Below are positions 21,561 to 30,615 of a stretch of 64,000 nt of DNA, piece by piece. The notes below the pieces were generated by a model. The model searched no databases. It saw only the letters and a list, made by a program, of their open reading frames with translations, and was not told the origin of the DNA. The translations under genes and the position numbers were made by a program. The number at the start of each line of letters is the position of its first letter. Position 1 is the first letter of the stretch. Source of the DNA: Blattamonas nauphoetae (Eukaryota > Preaxostyla > Oxymonadida); the NCBI GenBank assembly GCA_033064195.1, contig JARBJD010000302.1:1-64000 (forward strand), written 5' to 3'.

Positions 21561-23310
21561 AACAACCGCTGCTCCGAGGAAGAAAGGCAACTGAGGTCGC
21601 AGCATCACTCCACTGTCGCTGACGACTCGGAAACTCCAACAGACGCGACCGATGAAGACGAGGTCTCCATCACAACTTTGAAGGCGAAGAAGAAGCGAAA
21701 GATGGAGACGAGTTGGATGGATGAATTGTTCGAATCCACCGACATCCAAATGTGGTCGACAGTTCCCAACAAGAAACCAGTCGAGCCACTCGCTGGGACT
21801 CCAACAAAACACACCCATTCGGGGAAGTCCTCGCCGCGGACCCAATCTTCACAATCAACTCGTAGCAGCAGCCCGACGAGAGAAGAACTGATGATTATGT
21901 TTCCTGAGAGAAGACTCCTGGACCATCCCATCGTCATCTCGTCGATGAGCCTCTGTCCTGCTCGCATCCGACTTGAGATTATTTCACATTTTCCGAACTC
22001 AGTCTGGATCTCGCGAAGACGCATCGTGGACAACATCGTCCGGACCACACTCGCCCACCCTCACACCAACAATCACCTTCCGAAGAACCCGCGTAGGTCG
22101 TCTGTGTCCGCCCGGCCTTCGAATATGACTGCACACTTATGGACCTTCTCGTTGATAACCTTCAAGCAAAGCCAGCGCAGCCCACAGATTCGATTCAAAT
22201 TCCTGTTTTCACCGCTCTCTGACCATCAACGACGGAGATTACATGTCGGTTGGTGAATGATTTGGTTAAGCAGACGTGGGCGATGAACACACTTTACCAA
22301 AGACTCTACCAACAACAGCAGGAAAGGATCATGAACGTGATGGACGAACATCGTTCAAAATGGACCAAAAAAGGCGACGGAAATCAAAAAGACTGAAGCT
22401 AGTCATCGTCCAACCGACGATCTCCTCGAAGGGATCGACTGTGGAAACTCCGAGCTGGTCCAATCTCTGAAGACAAACACCGCTTGGAAGAAAGATCTCG
22501 AATGGCTGTATCCTCAAATCACGTCCCCCTCCGCCTCCGCAGCTTCTCTGGTGGCATGCCGAGAAAGTACGGGCTGTGTTCAAAACCCAATTGAAGAGTG
22601 TGGAGTCCTGCATTGTCTGTCAAGACCTCACACTTCCAAGGAGCAAGAAAGGCCAGTCTTTTGATGATTTATGTTTGATAAACAAGACGATCGACGAAAG
22701 AGTCGATCGAATGTCGCAAGTTGAGCTTCTCCATCTAATGGAAGAACGAGCTACCACTTCTGTCACACCCTCACCGTTCCTTCCTTTCTTCGTCGGCATG
22801 TTGAACAAGCGAGTGGAGGACAACCTCTCATTCAATTTGGATGGGGTTGATCGACTGCAGACTGTCTCTGAGGTCAATCTCACTCTCTTCAAGGCGTTGT
22901 TCTCTTTGTCGCGGAAGCTTCCTGACACTGTCCGAACTCTCTCACAACCTTCGAACACGTTTGACTGCGAGCCAATTCACAAGCCTATCGATCAGGACAC
23001 ATTTTTCTCAAGAATATCCCTTCTCCTCCCAACACAGACCACTCGACACTACACATCCGAAGTCCCAATGCCAAACCAAGAGAAGTCAGTCGTCGAGAAG
23101 TGCTTTGATTCGCTGAAGATGGCAGTGACAACGTTGATGGGGAAGAAACACATCCAGAAGCTTCTCACTTCATTCCGACGCTCTCGAGTGATTCAAACAG
23201 CTCGTTTGTCATGAAAGAGAAGGATAAGGACGGACAGAATGGGAAATCAATCCCATTCGCACTCACAACAGACACTACACGCTCGAATGGTGAGGTCGAC
23301 TCACAAACGG
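21561..23310 (+). pseudogene. unidentified decayed coding DNA (cargo of element D)
   Basis: Coding-like composition in shifting plus-strand frames: an acidic/basic stretch (DATDEDEVSITTLKAKKKRK, then WMDELFES), a helical run (LVKQTWAMNTLYQRLYQQQQ), and a 212-aa open frame at 22576-23214 with ESCIVCQDLTLPRSKKG and FLPFFVGMLNKRVEDNL. I do not recognise it. Because a dynein-like fragment follows directly, part of this may be the preceding region of the same dynein gene, but nothing here proves that. Confidence 0.35.
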
Positions 23311-23578
23311 CAAAGACCAGCAGACGAACACAGCCGAATTGCGCTCGCTGTTCAATCTGCGTCATTTCAGCAACATCGTCGGAGGTCTCTTCCGTGTAAG
23401 CCAGAACCAGATCGACAAAGATGGTATGATCCGTTTGTCAGTACACGAGTGCACTCAGACATTCAGTGATCGACTCGTGGACTCGTCTGGTCTGACAGAA
23501 CGATGTGGAGAGAAAGAAGGATTTCTCAACACATTCCAGAAACGAGGAAATGAAATTTCATCGAAGGAACAACTTTAA
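23311..23578 (+). pseudogene. dynein heavy chain fragment, AAA lid type
   Basis: The frame from about 23339 reads SLFNLRHFSNIVGGLFRVSQ, then GMIRLSVHECTQTFSDRLVD. The spacing FNLR-x2-S-x4-GL ... RL-x2-HE-x4-F-x-DRLV is the signature of the helical region after the third AAA module of dynein heavy chains (established family knowledge). Only about 60 residues remain; the frame then ends at TAA 23576-23578. It marks captured or relocated host DNA. Confidence 0.6.
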
Positions 23579-24271
23579 CTGTCGCGGTTTGTAGCTTCAC
23601 AAGATTCTCCTCTTTCTTCATCCACTCTTTCTCCTTCTGTCCTCTGCATTTTCTGTCCTCTTCTGTTGTTGAATTTTCTCGTTCATTTCTCCTCCTTCGT
23701 ATTCAGGCAGACAGCTTGCCTCACTTCTACCTCCCCTCGCAGTCCATTTCGATGAACCCGACGTGAACCGTGATAGCAGCTGAACGAAGCTGACAACGCC
23801 ATCGCTTCGTCACTGGCATCGTTGCTTCATTTCGTTCAATTGGCCTCACTACTCGAAATACTCGTCGACGCCGTCTGATTTAATTGGAGCAGCATTCGAA
23901 ACATACGCCGAGAAGAATACTTCAACAAATGGGCCAAGCAGAGGTGTAGAGGTGGAAGAGAACGTCGATCTTGGACAGCACATAGAGGCGTAAGAGATCC
24001 TCAGGAATCGCCTCTATCTGAGTGCCATGCATTGAACATTCCTTTTCACCATTGTTTATTCATTTCACACACCATTTCAATTCAAATTACCATCTTTTGA
24101 AGAATTCAATAAAGATCAAACCAGAAATAAAAAGATTGAAGTCACTTGGGAACAAAGTGTTTGTGAGTTAAAAGGAGTGAAATTCAAGATCACCGGAATT
24201 GATTCATCATGATTATTGATTAAATGGATTTTGCGCGGGTTTATGTATTTTGCGCGGGTTTCTGAGGGCAC
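23579..24271. other. right end of element D, no gene seen
   Basis: No convincing frame. The last 60 bases contain the doubled GCGCGGGTTTATG/GCGCGGGTTTCTG end motif and finish GGGCAC before TA. Confidence 0.5.
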
Positions 24272-24273
24272 TA

Positions 24274-24650
24274 TCACTTTTCGGTTCGATCAGAGAAGGT
24301 ACAAAAAAGAGTTTTATGAAAGAATGAATTGAACAAGAGAACAAACCATTTAAGAATAAGTCGGAAACGAAACTTCAGAAGATAAGACATAATAGTGTAC
24401 CTGAACGAGAGAGACAGAAAAAAGTGAATGATCGAGAACGAGAATGAGATGTAGGAAAAGAAAGGAGAACAAATGTGAAAGTAGAAAGTGAAACACACCT
24501 AAATCAAACGGTAAAGAGACGTCAGGAACGAAAAGGGATGATCGTGTCCCATTGAAGGACTTTCTCTGATCAAACAAGACTGATCGAACCCATCGATGAG
24601 AGAAAAGAAGTCTCGGAAAGTCACCAATGATAAAATCACGAATGAAAATT
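24274..24650. repeat. last units of the tandem array before the Polinton genes
   Basis: Contains GGTACAAAAAAGAGTTTTATGAA and AATAGTGTACCTGAACGAGA, landmarks of the 15750-17040 array, then a segment with GATCGAACCCATCGATGAG that has a counterpart at 3395-3415 in element A. It links the right side of element D to the array on its left side. Confidence 0.5.
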
Positions 24651-24651
24651 T

Positions 24652-24678
24652 ATTTTTGAATTTTTTAATGTGTATTAA
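24652..24678 (+). promoter_or_regulatory. Polinton promoter-like motif
   Basis: TTTGAATTTTTTAATGTGTATTAA directly precedes ATG 24679; the same string, with small changes, precedes 3324 (minus), 5624 (minus), 39813 (minus) and 45238 (minus). Confidence 0.5.
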
Positions 24679-24838
24679 ATGAATCCAACTGCGATGTACA
24701 ACGAAAGACGTCGAGTATGTTCAGAACAAGCAGTAATTGAATCAATGAGAGAAGAGAACTGTTCGCTAGTCTCTGAGTATGTCAGAAATAATGTGCTGGT
24801 GACGTATGTTCATGAGGGAATCAAGAATTTTAATTTCA
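24679..24838 (+). repeat. inverted copy of the 40092-40246 gene start
   Basis: Encodes MNPTAMYNERRRVCSEQAVI and onward to VTYVHEGI, matching the first ~50 codons of the NC/EY-repeat gene at the other end of the element in inverse orientation. The match begins at the ATG and ends at CATGAGGGA. It is a gene-start inverted repeat internal to the Polinton, present also in element A (3166-3324). Confidence 0.65.
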
Positions 24839-25789
24839 ATGAAAGAGCAAACAAAAATGAATCGACAAAAATACAATTCACAAATGATTGAGAAAATGAT
24901 TGATCATAATCTGTCTACGATCACTGAGAATGCAGCAGTCATCAACTCACTGCAGAAAGAAGTAGAAACGAATCAGAATGAAGTCGATACACTCAAGAAG
25001 ACAACAGAAGCACACAAGACAGCGATATCTTCAATACAGAAAGTGGTGAGCACAAATGGATCGATCACTTGTTCAGCTGGTATTGCGACACCAGAAATTG
25101 GAGGATTGATCAATGTGAATGGAGCGAAGTGGAACATATCAGAGGGATCACTTCCGAAGTATCCTGGAACATATCCGGCTTCAACATTTAAGTCTGGTAT
25201 TTCAATTTCACAATCGATTGCTGAAACATCAGGAATTCAGTTCAATGGTGATGGCATTATTATGTGGTCACCGTGTGACTCACCAGCTTTGTATTACTAC
25301 GATGAAGATACTGGTTCAGGAGTGTTTTCAATATCCACAACAGGAAGTTTTTCTCAACTGTCAGACAGAAGAGTGAAAAGAAATATTGAACCATACCCCG
25401 ATGTTCTTGAACAACTGAATAAAGTGGAAATTGTGCAGTATCAGTTCAACACATTTGACTCGAAGATCAACAAAGTGACAAAACAAATCGAGAATGAGAC
25501 GGATGAAGAACACTTGAAGAACTGCAAAGAGAAATGTGAATGCTTGAAGAAGGAAAGTGAGAAGAAACACATTGGTGTGATTGCTCAACAGATCCAAGAA
25601 CTTTTCCCTGAAGTAGTGAATGATTCCAATCCAGATTGTCTTCAAGTTGACTACGCAGAACTCTCGTGCTTTTGTGTGAAAGCCATTCAGGAATTATGCT
25701 CTATTGTCGGAAATCAACAGACACTCAAAAATGAACTCGTACAAAAATATAATTCCCTGATCGAAACAATGACTAATATTCCAACATGA
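24839..25789 (+). CDS. fibre-like protein with S74 chaperone domain (element B)
   Basis: 316 aa from ATG 24839; this start is preferred over 24806 because the promoter-like AATTTTAATTTC abuts it. Residues ~1-75 form a heptad-rich stalk (INSLQKEVETNQNEVDTLKK), the middle is glycine/serine-rich, and ~170-300 are the S74 intramolecular chaperone: LSDRRVKRNIEPYPDVLEQL, IGVIAQQIQELFPEVVND, VDYAELSCFCVKAIQEL. In phage tail spikes this domain assembles the trimer and releases itself at the Ser; here it would mature a host-binding spike (inference). Compared with element A, the stalk is longer by about 20 residues. The end overlaps the convergent 136-aa gene by 17 bases. Confidence 0.75.
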   Translation: MKEQTKMNRQKYNSQMIEKMIDHNLSTITENAAVINSLQKEVETNQNEVDTLKKTTEAHKTAISSIQKVVSTNGSITCSAGIATPEIGGLINVNGAKWNISEGSLPKYPGTYPASTFKSGISISQSIAETSGIQFNGDGIIMWSPCDSPALYYYDEDTGSGVFSISTTGSFSQLSDRRVKRNIEPYPDVLEQLNKVEIVQYQFNTFDSKINKVTKQIENETDEEHLKNCKEKCECLKKESEKKHIGVIAQQIQELFPEVVNDSNPDCLQVDYAELSCFCVKAIQELCSIVGNQQTLKNELVQKYNSLIETMTNIPT

Positions 25790-26183
25790 GATCAACCAGA
25801 AATTCATAGTACTCTTTGATTATTTTTCCATTGATTGTCTCTTGTGTTTCCATCTCGATTGATTCACCAGAACTGTCTTTGAACCAGATCTTCACAATTG
25901 ATTGTCGAGTAGTTAATTCCCACTTCTTTCGCTTCGCAATCTGTTCATTACAGAAAGCAACAAACGAGTCATTAAATGCGTCAGTTTGAATCCAATCACC
26001 ATGGATTGTGATGTGTTGAGGAATGTCTTTTGAAATCACTATTGTTGAACCAGTAATCTCTTCCTTCACATGAATAAGTTTGCAGTCAAGAAAGTAGATG
26101 TATTTTTGTTTTCTGGAATTGGTAAAATCAGGAGGGAGTTGAGCAGTGTGAGAATTCTGAATTGAGAAGTATCTCTTCACCAT
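25773..26183 (-). CDS. conserved Polinton virion-type protein, 136 aa (element B)
   Basis: Starts MVKRYFSIQNSHTAQLPPDF, ends EYYEFLVDLMLEY, and closely follows the element A protein at 1880-2290, with changes mostly in the VKEEITGSTIV region. A motif TATTTTATTTTTGTAG lies 12 bases before the ATG (26195-26212). No enzymatic motif is visible. Position between capsid and fibre genes suggests a structural role, perhaps minor capsid; this is contextual only. Confidence 0.6.
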   Translation of the reverse strand: MVKRYFSIQNSHTAQLPPDFTNSRKQKYIYFLDCKLIHVKEEITGSTIVISKDIPQHITIHGDWIQTDAFNDSFVAFCNEQIAKRKKWELTTRQSIVKIWFKDSSGESIEMETQETINGKIIKEYYEFLVDLMLEY

Positions 26184-26194
26184 TTGTGTTTTCT

Positions 26195-26212
26195 ACAAAA
26201 ATAAAATATCAT
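26195..26212 (-). promoter_or_regulatory. Polinton promoter-like motif
   Basis: Minus-strand GATATTTTATTTTTGTAG, 12 bases before ATG 26183; the element A counterpart is at 1855-1870. Confidence 0.5.
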
Positions 26213-26257
26213 ATATGATTTAGAAAAATGACTTCGTCATTCTAGAAATGCTTTGCA

Positions 26258-27976
26258 TTAATATCCTCTCTTCACTTCTTCATACGCTTCTTGGAGTCGA
26301 CGATCAATGACGTATCGCACTCGTGGTTGTCCATTCTCAATCCAAAAGAGCCAATATGATGCTTGATGTAATGCCAAAATTGGTGGAGGAGGACCTTCTG
26401 GAGTTGAGGTGAAATATGGATCCAGTTCTCCTTGAATCATTGGAGATCCTCTGAAAACAATATTGATAGATTCAGCTGTCGAAATACCTTCTTCTCCACC
26501 AGCAATTTCACTTCGATCTGTTGGAACCATAAATGTGAAACTAGTAGCGTCTGTTGCACCTCTTCTTCTCGGTTGTTGACGGTTTTCTCCATTGTAGAAG
26601 TACTTGATGAGACGAGGATGACAGATCGAATTTTCGAACTCTTCTGTTGCAGAACAACCAATGAAATCACCATTCACCATCATCATTTGATAGAACTCAG
26701 GTGAAGTTGTTGACATTGGGAAATTAGGGAAATTACTTCCGAGCATTTCGAAGTGACCAACATATTGAGGATTTCTGAAGACCGTACACTCATTTGGTCT
26801 CTCAGGGAATAAGCACATCAGATTCATGAGATTGTTGAGTTTGATACTAATGTTTGATCTTACTCCCATGGCATTTGCTTTTGATTGGAACGATTGGGTG
26901 TCAATTCTTTCTGCTTTGAGAACATAAAGAGTCTTAGAATATGTGTTTATCAGTGATTGTTTCGTTGCGTCAGTCATTTGATATCCATAGCAAATCGAAG
27001 TGACTTTATCCACTGATGAATTGAGAACTGAGTATGTTTGAGAACGGAAATTGACCCGTGGGACAGTGACAATCGTTCCATTTGCTTTGGTTAAGCTTTC
27101 GTATTGGGAAACTGGATTGCCGATTTGTGTAAACTCTTGTGTCAAAACACAGTATTCTCCTTCAAACATGATTGACATTCGATCTGAACCTACTGTGTGT
27201 GTTGCAGATGTTCCTCCATAGCCAATACTAGATGAATCTTGAACTGATTTACGAATGACAGTTGAAGGTCGAATCGGACAATACACAAGAGAATCAGTCG
27301 TCAAATGAAATCTTAAACGTAAATTGCCAAAGATGGAATTAGGATACTGATCAAAGGTACTCAGTGGAAGTAGATTCACAAATGGAATAACCAGTGGAAT
27401 AGTAAATGTGATTGATGTCGGTAAATCTGAGAGATTCTTATCCAACGGAGTATAATAGTATCCACACACACTTGGATCCATTCTCTGAACATTTTCCCAA
27501 AGACTATAGCAATGCTTCATGTTGTTTTTCTCTTCAAATGATTTGAAAGTGTGATACAGGAACGATTCGTGAACATGATTATTCTGAAGTGTGTTGTCAA
27601 TAATGTTTCCTTGACTGTCGACCAGTCTCATATCTCGAATTGCATCTGATGATGATTTGAATCCGAAGAACATTCCGTACAAACCGACTTCTGGAATCCC
27701 AGGGTCATCAGAGGGTCTGAAAACTGGAACAGTAATCGTGAGATCGATTCGTAAATGACTCTTCGAAAATTCAGTCACATCATGACCATCATAGCACAAT
27801 GGAACTTCAATTTCATCTCCAATTCTGCATGGCATGGGAGGATTCGTTGGATGCACTTCTTGGATGGAATAAATGTGTGGCTCTGAATCCCATTGCTTTG
27901 GCATGTATGATTGCACTTCAATTTGCTCAATTAATGTCGATGTTGGTTTTGATTGATTAGATCTGAAACTTCTCAT
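26258..27976 (-). CDS. capsid-like protein 2 (element B), 572 aa
   Basis: Counterpart of 154-1848. Shared core segments include HPTNPPMPCRIGDEIEVPL, NLLPLSTFDQYPNSIFGNL, RIDTQSFQSKANAMGVRSN and MFLVPTDRSEIAGGEEGIS-type text (here FMVPTDRSEIAGGEEG). The C-terminus is paralogous to the next gene. I take the pair as major capsid candidates (double jelly-roll), since Polintons encode a capsid protein of this size next to the packaging genes; fold is not proven from the sequence. The ATG is fixed by a motif (27977-27998) identical to that of element A. Loops differ from A in sequence and length while the core is stable. Confidence 0.65.
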   Translation of the reverse strand: MRSFRSNQSKPTSTLIEQIEVQSYMPKQWDSEPHIYSIQEVHPTNPPMPCRIGDEIEVPLCYDGHDVTEFSKSHLRIDLTITVPVFRPSDDPGIPEVGLYGMFFGFKSSSDAIRDMRLVDSQGNIIDNTLQNNHVHESFLYHTFKSFEEKNNMKHCYSLWENVQRMDPSVCGYYYTPLDKNLSDLPTSITFTIPLVIPFVNLLPLSTFDQYPNSIFGNLRLRFHLTTDSLVYCPIRPSTVIRKSVQDSSSIGYGGTSATHTVGSDRMSIMFEGEYCVLTQEFTQIGNPVSQYESLTKANGTIVTVPRVNFRSQTYSVLNSSVDKVTSICYGYQMTDATKQSLINTYSKTLYVLKAERIDTQSFQSKANAMGVRSNISIKLNNLMNLMCLFPERPNECTVFRNPQYVGHFEMLGSNFPNFPMSTTSPEFYQMMMVNGDFIGCSATEEFENSICHPRLIKYFYNGENRQQPRRRGATDATSFTFMVPTDRSEIAGGEEGISTAESINIVFRGSPMIQGELDPYFTSTPEGPPPPILALHQASYWLFWIENGQPRVRYVIDRRLQEAYEEVKRGY

Positions 27977-27998
27977 TTATAGAAAAATAAAAAATACA
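27977..27998 (-). promoter_or_regulatory. Polinton promoter-like motif
   Basis: Minus-strand ATTTTTTATTTTTCTATAA abuts ATG 27976 and is the same as the motif at 134-153 in element A. Confidence 0.55.
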
Positions 27999-28024
27999 AT
28001 ATACAATATTTCTTTTGTCCATTT

Positions 28025-29893
28025 TTAATTTGGTATTATTCCCAAATCTTTGTGCAACGCTTTCAGTGTGTGAGTTGGATAGTACTCAACTCTTGGCTCA
28101 TCATTACTGAATCGTAGGACCCACCACGTGGTTGCAGTTGTGGCTAGAATCGGTGCTGGAGGATGAGTAAATGTTGTCATAGTACCACCACTTTCACTTG
28201 GATTGTAAACATTATAGTACGTGTCAATATTGCCTTGATATATTGGTTGAGATCTCAAAGTGACTGGAACATTCTGACCTTTAGAACTGATCGAATCATT
28301 ACAATTTGTTGGACATCCACTCCTCTGAGTAGGAAAGCACAGAAGGAAGTCAGTCTTGTCATGAATCGGTCGCACTCTAGTCATCGTTTCATTGGGATAT
28401 GTACCATCACCAGTGAGTTTTTCTTCAACGAGAGAATCCGTCAATGATCGCTCCAAATCATCAGGAACAGCTAGATATGAATCGAGATTGAGAGTTGATA
28501 ATGCGAACTGATAGAAGCGAGCTCCAATAGTTGTAGTCGGTTGTTCTGGATAGTACTTGTTGAGTCGATTCACTTGGATATTCTTCTGCATTGGATTGTG
28601 GAAACATGTAACTTCATTATCGTAATGACGGAAAAGAAGCATAATATCCTTGGCATTAACGAGAACCATCTGTTGAGTACAATCAATTCCTGATGGAGTC
28701 GGTGTCTTTTGAAATGGATAGAATGATATCTTTTCTGCTGGAATTGTACCTGGACGATTTTGATACATATTTTTGAGATTCTCTTTCGCGATTTCTTTTA
28801 TCTTGTATCCGACACTCATGCAATAGACATCATCAATGCGATAATCCATAATGTTAAGAGAAATGTCCTGATCCACAAATTCAGGTTCTGTAGCTACAAC
28901 ACCAGCAGAATTATAATAAATGTCTTGAGTTACAGTTGGTTGCAGAAATGATTGACCAATCTGAACGAAGTTCTTAGTGCATGAGGTTACGAGATTGTTT
29001 AAGAAATGTGGACGATGCTGAATGCAATTGGAAATCGAAGGCTTTATGGATGGTGCTGTAGCTGTTCCATTAACGATTGACGAGAGTGTATTCTTGAAAG
29101 TGATTTTCGGATTCACAGGGCAGCAGACAAAAGCATCTTCATTGATGTACACACTCAATTTCAAATCACCAAAGAGACATCTTGGATAGTCTGTCATGCC
29201 TGAGAATATGAGAAGATCTTCAAGGTTAATTGACACACGAATTGGGACATCGATTGTGTCTTTGAACACACCAGTTCCAGATGTTGTTGTGAAGTCTGAC
29301 AATGGAATATAGACACCAGCAACTGATTCATCATGATTCCAAGCATTAGACCATGGTGTATGTGAGTGCTTTCGATTCTCCAATTGACTCTTCGGTTTTA
29401 TCATATTGTAGATGTGTGATTCCATAGATACATCATTAGTTGTTGTGCTGATGATTCTCTGCTTGTTGTGAAGAACTGTAAGACTCCGAAAGATTGATGC
29501 TGAATGTTTGAGTCCAATGAAAATGAACATTCTCTCATTCATGAACGATCCAACCTTACCAGCAGTTGTGTTCCAATTATTGACCTTCAGAGTTGCTGTC
29601 ATTGTGAATGTGAGAAAGGAATCATCAATTTGACAAATATCCTGGTTACCAGTCAATGGAATGATTATTTCCTGTCCTTTGTAGAATCGTGAATTCTCTG
29701 ATGGTTTCAATTCCTGAATAGAAGTACTGTGTGCTCCATCATTCAGAAGGTAATTGATGTGATGTTCGGACATGAGTTGTTGCTGAATTTGACCAATATC
29801 ATCTCGAGTGTACTTGATTGATCCTGTGGTATTTCCAGTCAAAGATGATGCTCCAGTTCTTTTGTTTGTCAGATGTGTTATATGCGAGTTCAT
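28025..29893 (-). CDS. capsid-like protein 1 (element B), 622 aa
   Basis: Starts MNSHITHLTNKRTGASSLTG. Residues ~75-110 (FYKGQEIIIPLTGNQDICQI, DDSFLTFTMTATL) align with CRIGDEIEVPLCYDGHDVTE of the 572-aa neighbour; both then have a GLK/GFK-S-S-x-IR-x-LT/MRL block, a YP-x2-(L/I)FG(D/N)L(K/R)L strand, and the shared proline/tryptophan C-terminus. Two full-length paralogues side by side is unlike the usual pair of one large double jelly-roll plus one small penton gene. One may form the hexon-like shell and the other a specialised position; this is inference. A promoter-like motif lies at 29894-29912. Confidence 0.65.
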   Translation of the reverse strand: MNSHITHLTNKRTGASSLTGNTTGSIKYTRDDIGQIQQQLMSEHHINYLLNDGAHSTSIQELKPSENSRFYKGQEIIIPLTGNQDICQIDDSFLTFTMTATLKVNNWNTTAGKVGSFMNERMFIFIGLKHSASIFRSLTVLHNKQRIISTTTNDVSMESHIYNMIKPKSQLENRKHSHTPWSNAWNHDESVAGVYIPLSDFTTTSGTGVFKDTIDVPIRVSINLEDLLIFSGMTDYPRCLFGDLKLSVYINEDAFVCCPVNPKITFKNTLSSIVNGTATAPSIKPSISNCIQHRPHFLNNLVTSCTKNFVQIGQSFLQPTVTQDIYYNSAGVVATEPEFVDQDISLNIMDYRIDDVYCMSVGYKIKEIAKENLKNMYQNRPGTIPAEKISFYPFQKTPTPSGIDCTQQMVLVNAKDIMLLFRHYDNEVTCFHNPMQKNIQVNRLNKYYPEQPTTTIGARFYQFALSTLNLDSYLAVPDDLERSLTDSLVEEKLTGDGTYPNETMTRVRPIHDKTDFLLCFPTQRSGCPTNCNDSISSKGQNVPVTLRSQPIYQGNIDTYYNVYNPSESGGTMTTFTHPPAPILATTATTWWVLRFSNDEPRVEYYPTHTLKALHKDLGIIPN

Positions 29894-29934
29894 TTTATCA
29901 AAAATAAAAAATTACATTTATGCTTTAACTCTAG

Positions 29935-30234
29935 TTACTTTTTCTTTTTTGGTTTCTTCGCTTTCGGCTTCAGCTTTTCTTCTAGTCTCAGTATTTCTCC
30001 TCTGAGTTTATTCGCAACTGCTGTGTTTCCTTCATTCATTGCTTGCTCATATTGTGCCATCTTTTCTGCATGGAGTTGCTGATCCGATTTCACATCTGGA
30101 ATCATCTCTATTCCTGTCTGTGCTACCTTCGAAATCAGTGGTCCAACGAAGGGAATAAGATTTAGAAATGGAGCTCCAACTCTGAGTATGTTTTTGCCAA
30201 CTGCTGCTAATTTGGATAACCAACCTGGTGCCAT
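29935..30234 (-). CDS. small hydrophobic/basic Polinton protein, 99 aa
   Basis: Starts MAPGWLSKLAAVGKNILRVG, has a hydrophobic amphipathic N-terminal third (PFLNLIPFVGPLISKV), a helical middle, and ends in a lysine tail (KPKAKKPKKKK). The MAPG start and N-terminal helix are shared with the next gene (30272-30580), suggesting a duplicated pair. Small proteins with an amphipathic N-terminus and basic tail serve as membrane-lytic or core proteins in adenovirus-like virions, which is a possible role here. A motif at 30235-30252 precedes the ATG. Confidence 0.55.
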   Translation of the reverse strand: MAPGWLSKLAAVGKNILRVGAPFLNLIPFVGPLISKVAQTGIEMIPDVKSDQQLHAEKMAQYEQAMNEGNTAVANKLRGEILRLEEKLKPKAKKPKKKK

Positions 30235-30271
30235 TTTAGGAAAATAAAAATATTCGAATACTAGTGAATTA

Positions 30272-30580
30272 TTATCCTTTGAATTGAATTTTGGAATTTG
30301 ACGAGAGTGGTATATCGTCATTGGAGTATCGTCCATTTCGTGGAGGTTCGTACTCGATCATCTGCGGTTTTTGTTGACGATTGATTACCTTATTTTGTTG
30401 ATAAACGTCCATCATTCCTCCTATTCCATTGAGTATTCCACCTGCTGTTTGTCCGAATTTACTGTTCGTTTGAGAGAGCAATCCACCACCGACTTGAAGT
30501 AATGTTGGAGCTAGAGGTTTGATGAATTGAAAGAATTGTTTGCCGATATTGTTGAGTTTGTTGAAACTTCCTGGTGCCAT
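30272..30580 (-). CDS. small glycine-rich Polinton protein, 102 aa
   Basis: Starts MAPGSFNKLNNIGKQFFQFI; glycine-rich hydrophobic segment (VGGGLLSQTNSKFGQTAGGI, then LNGIGGMMDVYQ) and a polar tail (PQMIEYEPPRNGRYSNDD). It shares the MAPG-x-x-x-KL-x-x-(I/V)GK start with its neighbour. No known domain recognised. The promoter-like TTTTTATTTTTACATAA (30581-30601) abuts the ATG. Confidence 0.55.
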   Translation of the reverse strand: MAPGSFNKLNNIGKQFFQFIKPLAPTLLQVGGGLLSQTNSKFGQTAGGILNGIGGMMDVYQQNKVINRQQKPQMIEYEPPRNGRYSNDDIPLSSNSKIQFKG

Positions 30581-30615
30581 TTATGTAAAAATAAAAAATA
30601 CAATTCATTTATAAT

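Larger units (their letters stand above)
17043..24271. mobile_element. element D, TA-flanked transposon with host-gene cargo
   Basis: Once the hAT insertion is discounted, the left end reads GTGCCCACATAAACCCGC, then TTTTATCCATAAACCCGCGC; the right end, complemented, reads GTGCCCTCAGAAACCCGCGC, then a second CATAAACCCGCGCAAAATCC. Both ends are flanked by TA (17041-17042, 24272-24273). The motif ATAAACCCGC is doubled at each end. No transposase was recognised. The interior holds decayed pieces of beta-helix and dynein-like genes, so it looks like a non-autonomous element carrying captured host DNA. It interrupts the tandem array of the Polinton. Confidence 0.7.

Noticed and set aside
19554-23578. 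A single functional gene inside element D
   Set aside because: Coding signals change frame many times and belong to at least two unrelated families.
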